The notes below the pieces were generated by a model. That model did not search any database, was not told where the DNA came from, and saw only the letters and a list, made by a program, of their open reading frames with translations. The position numbers were made by a program, and so were the translations under genes. 58,472 nucleotides of DNA, taken from positions 1 to 58,472 of the forward strand of contig CATLAL010000017.1 in NCBI GenBank assembly GCA_949878425.1. Direction: 5' to 3'. Positions 26,002-33,200 of this stretch are shown here, piece by piece; the stretch's first letter is position 1; every line of letters begins with the position of its first letter. Source of the stretch: an uncultured Oscillospiraceae bacterium (GTDB taxonomy: Bacteria > Bacillota > Clostridia > Oscillospirales > Oscillospiraceae).

Positions 26002-26046
26002 ATGTATCGGGTGGATTTCACCAAAAGTGAAATCCACCCGATACAT
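26002..26046. repeat. 20-bp perfect hairpin after the phosphodiester glycosidase gene
   Basis: Perfect arms 26002-26021 and 26027-26046 with a 5-base loop CAAAA, located 33 bases past the stop at 25969. There is no T-tract, so it is not a standard terminator, though it may end or protect the transcript between converging genes. Its perfection suggests a recent palindromic insertion. Confidence 0.7.
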
Positions 26047-26110
26047 TGGATGCCGCCGGTGAAGCCGGATATACCCGTTCCGCGGCGGCGTCAGTTCTGA
26101 GCAGGCCGCT

Positions 26111-26539
26111 TTACCACCGGCACGTCCCATCCCCGCCCATCTGTTTTGTCATCTCCTCAATCCGTTCTAAGGGGAACGGCGGCGAAGAAACAGGCTTCAT
26201 GGCGAGGGACATCAGCTTCATGGGATTGTCGTCCGCGGCAATACGGTTTGAGCTTAGCGCCCCGCAGATTCTACAGCGGTGGATGATGGCCCACTCGCCG
26301 TTCCTCCTCACCCAAACGGCAATTGGCTCCATGACGCCTCCGCAGTCAGCCTCCCGATCACCAGGCTCAATGTCCAAGTGCTGGCTGGAAAGGCAGTATG
26401 GGCAGTGATTTCGATGTTCACTTCCCGCGCCGCCGGCTACGACGGTTCTCCCGCAGACCTTGCAGACAAATGGATCGGCGCATGGATGTGTCCGGTAGTA
26501 ATCCTTCTGAAATGATTTTTTCTTATTTTCCCTATTCAC
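26111..26539 (-). CDS. RNHCP-domain zinc-binding protein
   Basis: A 142-residue protein of the RNHCP family, named for the motif seen here as HRNHCPYCLSSQH. Zinc ligands are paired Cys: FVCKVCG (~25-28), NHCPYC (~45-48) and HRCRICG (~88-91). The role is poorly understood (possibly nucleic-acid or ribosome related). The start is GTG 26539 with AGGAGG 9 bases upstream. It has a long leader (about 200 bases) with a 12-codon reading frame and a hairpin that can contact the ribosome site, suggesting regulated translation. Confidence 0.85.
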   Translation of the reverse strand: MNRENKKKSFQKDYYRTHPCADPFVCKVCGRTVVAGGAGSEHRNHCPYCLSSQHLDIEPGDREADCGGVMEPIAVWVRRNGEWAIIHRCRICGALSSNRIAADDNPMKLMSLAMKPVSSPPFPLERIEEMTKQMGGDGTCRW

Positions 26540-26576
26540 GGGAATCAGCCTCCTAAAAGTAAAATCATAACCTTTT

Positions 26577-26608
26577 GGGAGGTTTGTCGGAAATGCAGCA
26601 AACCTCCC
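26577..26608 (-). promoter_or_regulatory. Putative attenuator hairpin before RNHCP gene
   Basis: A 10-bp perfect stem (GGGAGGTTTG/CAAACCTCCC, arms 26577-26586 and 26599-26608) starts two bases after the stop of the 12-codon frame. There is no T-tract. Its downstream arm contains CCTCCC, which is complementary to the AGGAGG ribosome site of the RNHCP gene. Alternative pairing could therefore control translation. Confidence 0.5.
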
Positions 26609-26610
26609 GG

Positions 26611-26649
26611 TTACGCCGCAATCACCTTTGCGTTAGCGGTTTTTTTCAT
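26611..26649 (-). CDS. 12-residue leader peptide upstream of RNHCP gene
   Basis: The frame encodes MKKTANAKVIAA with a strong ribosome site (AAGGAG, 8 bases before the ATG), which is unusual for a chance frame. It lies in the leader between the promoter at 26744-26772 and the RNHCP start at 26539. Its stop abuts the hairpin at 26577-26608. The arrangement matches ribosome-stalling leader peptides of attenuation systems. The effector is unknown. Confidence 0.5.
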   Translation of the reverse strand: MKKTANAKVIAA

Positions 26650-26743
26650 AAAGCGATCTCCTTTTCTTTGTGGGACTGTTATCGAGCCCAGCGGCCGGAT
26701 TAACAGGGCGGCAAAGCCCTGCTTGCCGCTCTGCTGCGAGTAA

Positions 26744-26772
26744 AGTATACCACCTATGCAGGCATTTTTCAA
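26744..26772 (-). promoter_or_regulatory. Sigma-A promoter of leader peptide-RNHCP transcript
   Basis: Leftward -35 TTGAAA (26767-26772), 17-bp spacer, -10 TATACT (26744-26749), about 90 bases before the leader-peptide ATG. The leader also contains an imperfect GC hairpin (CGGCAAGCAGGGCTTTGCCG). Confidence 0.75.
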
Positions 26773-26811
26773 CCTCTATCAATAAGCGGTGCGTATCGGT
26801 ATAGCGTGAAT

Positions 26812-26873
26812 AGCGTTTATAAAAGGTTGTCTGGAGGGGCTAGGCCTCCTCCAGACAACCTTTTATAAACGCT
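26812..26873. repeat. 26-bp perfect inverted repeat at the hydrolase 3' end
   Basis: Arms 26812-26837 and 26848-26873 are exact reverse complements with a 10-base centre. The right arm is the last codons of the alpha/beta hydrolase gene (its stop is inside the centre). The left arm is a non-coding mirror copy of that coding sequence. It could act as a terminator for the leftward gene, but there is no T-tract. Confidence 0.8.
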
Positions 26874-27868
26874 GTTACCGTCTCCATGACGGAGGCGTCC
26901 TCCTGGGTAATCAGCTGATAGTCGATGCTGTAGAGCCGCGTTTTCTCCTCCGTGGGGATGCCCGCCCGGCCATACCGCTTCTTCGCGGCGGCAATGGCGT
27001 TCATCACGTCCCCCAGGTACTTCTCGGACTCCGCCGTCTGATACACGTTGTGGCCACGGCCCTCGTACACAAGGGCCGTGATATTCGCTTTTCCCCGGAC
27101 TGCGGCGCTGGAGAGGGGGGAGTAGGGGAGGGGGACGCTCCTGTCCGCGTCACCGTGGAGCAGCAGGACGGGCACATCTGTCCCCGTCAGAATTGAAGTC
27201 CCGCTGCGCCGGGCGTCCCAGCCGTCCCGGAGAACGGAGGCTGCCCAAAAGGCAGGGCGCATCCACCCCATGGGGATGCCCGTCATACCCTTCAGGCCCG
27301 CGCAGAGGGCGCCGGCGGCGCTGTCCGGCGGGGAGAACGCCACCGCGCCGGCTATAGCCTTCTCTTCAAAGGCCAGGGCCTGGCAGACCGCGTAGCCTCC
27401 CCAGGAGTGACCAACCAGCACCACAGGGCACCCGGACCACTCCGGGCTTCCCCGGACAAAGGCCAGGGCGGAGCGCAGATCCCGCACCGCCTGGTAGAAT
27501 CCCCCCAGAGAGCGCCCCTGGGAGGCCATGGTGCCCGTATTGTCATAGGCCAGCACCGCGAAGCCCGATCCGGCCAGGGTATTGATTTCCGTCATGTAGC
27601 TGCGATGCCCGCCGCCCATGCCGTGGGCAAAGACCACCAGCCCCGCCGGCCTTTCCCGGCGGGTATAAATCGCCCCCCGGAGCAGCTGTCCCCGGTTGGA
27701 TGGGAACTCCGCCGGCCGGGCCTCCAGGCCCGGGAAATCCTCCTGAGTGAAATAGGTCAGCTCCGGGTCCCCCTCGCACCGGCGGCCAAAGACCGCGCCC
27801 ATGCTCAGACAGGCCAGCGCCAGCAGGAGCAGCGCAAGGACTGCCGCTCCGCCCAGAATCCATAGCAT
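26840..27868 (-). CDS. Alpha/beta hydrolase, membrane-anchored
   Basis: A 342-residue protein. The N-terminal hydrophobic anchor is at residues ~2-22 (LWILGGAAVLALLLLALACL). The hydrolase domain has oxyanion-region motif VVFAHGMGGGHRSY, nucleophile elbow GHSWGG (Ser ~150), an acid in LLLHGDADRSVP (~255) and His in YEGRGHNVYQ. Such proteins are typically esterases, lipases or acylaminoacyl peptidases facing the outside. I chose ATG 27868, which begins the hydrophobic anchor, over in-frame 27892; both have weak ribosome sites. The gene stands alone and ends in a perfect inverted repeat. Confidence 0.8.
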   Translation of the reverse strand: MLWILGGAAVLALLLLALACLSMGAVFGRRCEGDPELTYFTQEDFPGLEARPAEFPSNRGQLLRGAIYTRRERPAGLVVFAHGMGGGHRSYMTEINTLAGSGFAVLAYDNTGTMASQGRSLGGFYQAVRDLRSALAFVRGSPEWSGCPVVLVGHSWGGYAVCQALAFEEKAIAGAVAFSPPDSAAGALCAGLKGMTGIPMGWMRPAFWAASVLRDGWDARRSGTSILTGTDVPVLLLHGDADRSVPLPYSPLSSAAVRGKANITALVYEGRGHNVYQTAESEKYLGDVMNAIAAAKKRYGRAGIPTEEKTRLYSIDYQLITQEDASVMETVTAFIKGCLEEA

Positions 27869-28282
27869 CCGCTTCTCGCCCCTTTTCCGCATCCCTGCGT
27901 TTGCAGGGATGGAGTTGTTTCCTATATTTTGTACCACAACGCCGCGCCGTTGTAAAGGAGATTGTGAAAAAAGTCCGGCTGCCGCCCACATCGGGATTGA
28001 AACGGGAAATGGGCTGTGATACAGTGAATAAAGTTGAAACACCGCGCAGAAGGGACACTGATTGTAAATTTGCAGTAAAAACGACACAGACTGATTCGCC
28101 GGTTCAAGGCGGATCAGGGAAACAAAACCAGCCCGTATTCTGTATACTGACCCAAAATCTGCGGATACTATCCATGTTTTCCAAGGCATTGAAATATTTT
28201 GTCGCGATAGGCGCCTGCTGTGGGGCTGAAGGGCTCCCACGGGGCCCAGACGCCTGCGCGGCAGATACGGGAGGAATTGAGA

Positions 28283-28825
28283 ATGAAAGCAACCGGAATT
28301 GTGCGCCGTATCGATGATCTGGGACGGGTGGTAATCCCCAAGGAGATCCGGCGCACCATGCGTATCCGAGAGGGCGACCCGCTGGAAATCTACACGAGCC
28401 GGGACGGAGAGGTCATCTTTAAAAAGTATTCCCTGATGGGCGGTTTAGACGATTTTGCCGCCCAATTCTGCGAGACGCTCTCCAAGAGCTGCGGCGCCAT
28501 CACCGCTGTTACTGATCGGGACAGCATCATCGCCGTGGCCGGCGGCGGAAAGCGGGAGCTGCTGGGAAAGCGCATCAGCCCCCAGCTGGAGCAGATTATG
28601 GAGGACCGGAAGATCTACCAGCACGCCGGAGATGAGCGGCGGATCTTCGTCACTGAGACCGGCGACAAGTACTGCGCGGCCGTGGCGGCGCCCATCATCT
28701 CCGAGGGGGATGTGCTGGGTCTGGTGCTCTTTGTGGAGGACGGCGAGCCTCAGGTTACGGGAGAGACCGAGTACAAGCTGGCGCAGACCATCGCGGCATT
28801 TTTGGGAAGACACATGGAGAGCTGA
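28283..28825 (+). CDS. spoVT: Stage V sporulation protein T (AbrB-type regulator)
   Basis: A 180-residue regulator of late forespore genes. The N-terminal AbrB-type swapped-hairpin domain is KATGIVRRIDDLGRVVIPKE continuing IRRTMRIREGDPLEIYT (1-50). The C-terminal GAF-like domain (~55-175; TETGDKYCAAVAAPIISEGD) matches SpoVT's sensory half. Length (178-180) is standard. The start has GGAGG 8 bases upstream. A strong terminator follows (28837-28867). It indicates that the organism can sporulate. Confidence 0.95.
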   Translation: MKATGIVRRIDDLGRVVIPKEIRRTMRIREGDPLEIYTSRDGEVIFKKYSLMGGLDDFAAQFCETLSKSCGAITAVTDRDSIIAVAGGGKRELLGKRISPQLEQIMEDRKIYQHAGDERRIFVTETGDKYCAAVAAPIISEGDVLGLVLFVEDGEPQVTGETEYKLAQTIAAFLGRHMES

Positions 28826-28836
28826 GTTCAAACAGG

Positions 28837-28867
28837 GAGCGCCCGGCTGCAAAGCAGCCGGGCGCTC
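28837..28867 (+). terminator. spoVT terminator
   Basis: A perfect 14-bp GC-rich stem (GAGCGCCCGGCTGC and its complement; arms 28837-28850 and 28854-28867) with an AAA loop, followed by TTCACTCTTTT. Confidence 0.8.
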
Positions 28868-28907
28868 TTCACTCTTTTATGCCGTATGCTCTGATGGACC
28901 TGCGGCG

Positions 28908-30287
28908 TCAGACCGCAAAGCCCTCCCGAAACCGCATCAGGATGGTAGCCGCCTCGGCCCGGGTCGCCTGGCCCTGGGGATCCAAAATTCCGGCGGCCTT
29001 GCCGGTGATGAGGCTGCTGCCGTTGGCCCACTCCATGGCCTCAACGGCCCAGGGGGAGAGGCTGTCCAGATCTGCGAAGGATCTCAGATCCCCTATGGCG
29101 CTGACATCGAAGCCCTTCCAGCGGGCGTAGCGGTAGAGGATGAGGGCCATCTGCTCCCGGGTGATGGGGTCGTCCGGCCCGAAGCGGCCGTCTCCGTAGC
29201 CGTCCACAATGCCGGTTTCCGACGCCCAGTCCACCGCGCCGATATACCACTGGCTGGCGGGCGCGTCCGAGAAGGCGCTGGGGACGGTGGAGAGGGGCTC
29301 CCCCTCCAGCCGGTGGAGGATCGTCACAATCTGGGCCCGGGTGGTTGTCCCATCCGGTTCAAAGAGCCCGTCCTTCATGCCGTTCATCAGCCCCATTTGA
29401 TAGGCGTAGGAGATGGCGTCATAGTACCACATGTGGGACGGCACGTCCAGGAAGGGCAGGGGGGGAGTCTGGGGTGTTCCGCTGTCCCCGCTGTCCCCGC
29501 TGTCCAGCGCCCGGAAGGCGGCCTGGACGGACAGGTCCGACCGGGGCATGGTAAAGCGGTATTGGCCCAAGCCCAGGTCGGTCCAGGACACCTCCCGGCC
29601 GGAGCTGTCCGTAAGGACCAGGCGCTCCAACGTCCAGCCCGCCGCCGGGAGGACGGTGAGGACCACCGTATCCCCCGCCTGGGCCCAGAGGGCGCTGGAG
29701 GTGACGGAGCCGTTTTCCAGCCCGGAGGGGGTGTCAACGCGGTAGCGGAGGGTGGAGTCAGACGGCTGGCCAGACCCGGAGGGCGGATTTTGACCGCCCG
29801 GCTGGGACGGAACGGCGGGCAGATTCGGATTTCCGGGCTGGCTGCCGGTCTGTCCCTGCTGGCTGAGGACGGGGCTGGGGTAGGCTGCCCCCTCCGGATT
29901 GACCAGGTCCAGCACCTTCAGATTGGATGCGCCGGTGACGGCACAGGAGCCGGGCAGGGAACCCAGACGCAGCGTCCCGCTCTCGCCCAGGGCGGACTTG
30001 GAGACAATGTAGACCGTTATCTGGCCCGCCCCCTGCGCCGCCTTGCAGTAGACGCCGGGGCCGTAGAAGGCCTCGTCAAAGGCAAAGGCGTCCGCCGTCT
30101 GGTTCAGCGTCAGTGTGACCTGGACACCCCAGCAGGCCCCGCTCAGGCCGTTCAGAGAGACGCTCTGGCTGCCGTCAGACTCCGTGGAGATGTTTAGCCA
30201 GGGATCTCCGGCTCCCCGGGCCGGGGGAGGGAGAGAGAAAGCCAGGACAACTGCCAGCAGCAGGGAGAGAACGTTTTTTTTCCTCAT
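28908..30287 (-). CDS. S-layer-homology surface protein with cohesin-like N-terminal region
   Basis: A 459-residue exported protein. The signal peptide is at 1-25. A beta-rich domain follows (~26-125, including GVQVTLTLNQTADAFAFDEA and GESGTLRLGSLPG) whose pattern resembles cohesin or related carbohydrate/protein-binding sandwiches; this is weak. A Gly/Pro/Ser linker and a second beta domain (~185-265) come next. Three SLH repeats lie at ~285-459 (MWYYDAISYAYQMGLMNGMK, QWYIGAVDWASETGIVDGYG, PWAVEAMEWANGSSLITGKA). Start 30287 is chosen because GAGGAGG lies 6 bases upstream. It follows the M60 peptidase gene by 11 bases and is likely cotranscribed with it. Confidence 0.82.
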   Translation of the reverse strand: MRKKNVLSLLLAVVLAFSLPPPARGAGDPWLNISTESDGSQSVSLNGLSGACWGVQVTLTLNQTADAFAFDEAFYGPGVYCKAAQGAGQITVYIVSKSALGESGTLRLGSLPGSCAVTGASNLKVLDLVNPEGAAYPSPVLSQQGQTGSQPGNPNLPAVPSQPGGQNPPSGSGQPSDSTLRYRVDTPSGLENGSVTSSALWAQAGDTVVLTVLPAAGWTLERLVLTDSSGREVSWTDLGLGQYRFTMPRSDLSVQAAFRALDSGDSGDSGTPQTPPLPFLDVPSHMWYYDAISYAYQMGLMNGMKDGLFEPDGTTTRAQIVTILHRLEGEPLSTVPSAFSDAPASQWYIGAVDWASETGIVDGYGDGRFGPDDPITREQMALILYRYARWKGFDVSAIGDLRSFADLDSLSPWAVEAMEWANGSSLITGKAAGILDPQGQATRAEAATILMRFREGFAV

Positions 30288-30298
30288 GGCGCGCCTCC

Positions 30299-33200
30299 TC
30301 ACTGGGCCTCGCTTTCCAGGGAGACCGTAGGCAGACTTCCCTCATCCGGGAAATCAATCCACAGCGTCTCGCTGGTGACCCGGCGGTTGACCGCCCGGTC
30401 CGGGTCCTCGTTTCCGTAGGGGTTGTCGGTCCGGTAGAGGAGCGCCCGGATCTCCAGGGGATAGGTCTGGGTGACGCCTCCGGCGCTGTTGAGGCGCTCC
30501 TCGGCCTCCATATCCGGGACAAAGAGGAAGATGCCGTCGCTGATGTCGCTGACCTGGCCGTCCTCGGGCAGCTCGGCCAGGAGCAAGGCGTAGCCGTTCA
30601 TGGGCCGCTCCACGAAGGGAGCGTCCTCGGCGGCCTCCCCGGCGGTGCTGTAGCGGGCCTCCACCTCCACGGTGTTGAACACCGGGTCGCCCCGGTAGGT
30701 CCCCAGGACCACCAGCGTGCCAGCGGGAATCTCCCCGCCGTCGTAGACGTACTTCTCCGCCAGCAGGCCCACCGTGGCACCCTGGAGGAAGTCCACCCGG
30801 TCGCCGGGGTAGTCCAGCAGCGACACCGCAGCGTCGGCGGGAATGCCCTCGATCTCGATTACCGCCGCGTCATAGGTCCAGATGCGGCTGTCACCGGCGT
30901 CCGCGCCGGGCTTGGTGAAGTAGCCCACCGTGCTGGAGCCCTCCAGGGAGCCCACCTTGGCGGTGACCCAGGCGGCGTCCGCGGGGTCGGCCTTGACGCG
31001 GACCGTGTACTCGCCGGCGAGGTTCTCGCCTGTCACCTTAATTCCGGTGACAGCCACGGCGCCGCTGTTCATGGTGAAGGTCCAGATGCCGGTGTCCGTA
31101 TTCCGGCTGGAGGTGTAGAGGGACTGGTCGATGGCCTTGTCATAGGCCACCCGGACCGCCTGCTCCGGGGTCTCGCTCCCCCGGTTGCCCAGCTTGTCCA
31201 CGGGGATGACGGAGTAGGCATAGGTGAGGTTATTGGCCGCGCCCAGAGAGTCGGTGTAGGTGCCTCCGGTGGTAAAGGCGATGGCCGCGCCGTTGCGGCG
31301 GATCTCGTAGCCCAGGATACGATCGCTCTCCGTACTGCTGATAGTGAGGGTGACGGTGTCCTCCGCCGCCTCCGCCTGGAAGGTGGTATCCCCGGTATAG
31401 GCCGGACCGTTGGCCAGACGGTAGGACCGGGAGCTGTCGTTGAAGTACCAGATGGCCCGGGTCTCCTTCTGCCATTTGGCCAGCTCCGCCTTTGCGCCGT
31501 CGCTGAGGGTCATGCCCCAGCGGGTGAAAAATTCGCTGAGATCCCGCTGCGCCACGCTGGAGGCGGTGAGGGCCACCCGGTCGTCATAGGAGTAGGAGCC
31601 GTATTCGCCGGCCTTCCACTTTTTGAAGAAGGCGTTGTAGAAGGCCAGGGGCTCCTCCGCCCCGTCGTAGGCCAGGTGGAGCTGCCAGTACATGCCCAAC
31701 TGCACGAACACGTTCCCCGCCGCGCCGGGCCGGCCGGCGGAGACCTTGTCGTAGACGCCCTGCCAGATATTGCTGTTGGTCAGACGGGTGTTCTGCTCCA
31801 TGGTCCCGCCGTCCCAGGCCTGGATAGCCAGGGCGTAGATGTTGTTGGTAATCTCCGCCCGGCCCAGCTTGTCCATGTTGTGGCCGATCTCGTGGGCGAT
31901 GCCCCAGCCGAAGAGGCCGTTGGCCTGCCCCAGGCCCGTCTGGGCGGAGGGCCTGCCCCGGGTCAGGCCGGCGGCAGAGCCGTACTCAATGCCCACGTGG
32001 TTCCCGGCGGCGTACATGAAGGCGCCGGGGAACATGCGCATGTAGCGGATGTTCTGGCGGGTGGTCATGGGGTAGCGGTAGTCGGCCAAGGGGGCGTCGG
32101 AGGCGATGATGCCCTGGACCTTGTTGGCCACAAAGAGCTCCTCCTCCCAGGCCAGCACGTTCTGGTACAGAGCCTCTGCCATGGCCTCCCGGCTGCTCCC
32201 AACGCCCTGGAGTCCGGCCAGAACCCGGTCCGCCGGGAGGGACAGCAGCACGCTGGGGGTGGAGAGCTCGGTGGCGTTGCGGACGTTTCGGGTCAGATTG
32301 TTAGAGCCCAGGGAGGTCACATGGACCTCCAGCGCCTCCACGTAGGCGGAGATGGCGGAGCGCTGCTGGTCCTCGGGCATGTCGTACCAGCCGGAGAGCT
32401 CCAGAACGGGGATGGGGACCACGTTGTCCCCGCCCCGGATCTGGAGGCGGATGGCCCCGGGGTTGCTCCCCGCGTAGGTGAGGTAGAGCACGCCGCCCCG
32501 CTCGTCGGTGAGGCTGCCGATCTGGGGGATGGAGAGGTAGTTGCGGCCCTGGGTCAACGCTATGGCGCCGCCCCTCCAGATGCCGGACTCCCCGTAGAAC
32601 TGGGTGGGAACGATGTAGACCGGCGCGTCCCCGGGGAGCTCCGCGTAGACGGCCACGGTGGTGGAGGCGGTGGTCCCCGCCTGGGCCGCGTTGGGCACGG
32701 CCACGGAGACTCCCAGGGGCTGGAGGTCGCTGGCGGACTGGCCGAAGGCGCTGTCCAGGCTGGCGCTCCGGCTCTGGAAGCCGCTGGAGACCACGCCCAG
32801 AGCGTCCCCGCCCGCCAGCAGGCCCCTGGCCAGGGCCAGCTCGTCCCGCAGGAGGGTTATATCCAGATAGAAGCTGGATTTTTCGTTCAGACGGCTCTCC
32901 AGAGCGGCAATCTGGGCCTCGGTGACGCCGCCGCGCAGCTGGGTAAAGGAGTCGTTGGCAAAGAGGGCGGCGATGTCCTCCGGAAGGCTGTCGCTGCGGT
33001 AGAAGGCCGCCTCCGACACGCTGACCCGGGAGCCGTTGCCCTCCCACTCGGCCAGACTGACGGAGAGGCTCTTGACGCCCTTGACCGCCGGGAAGGGGAG
33101 GACCAGATAGTTCTGGGCCGTCATGGCGGGGGCCCGGTAGCTGCCACTGGTGAGCACGTTGCCCTGGGCGTCCCTGGCGGTGATGGTGTAGTTTTTGATG

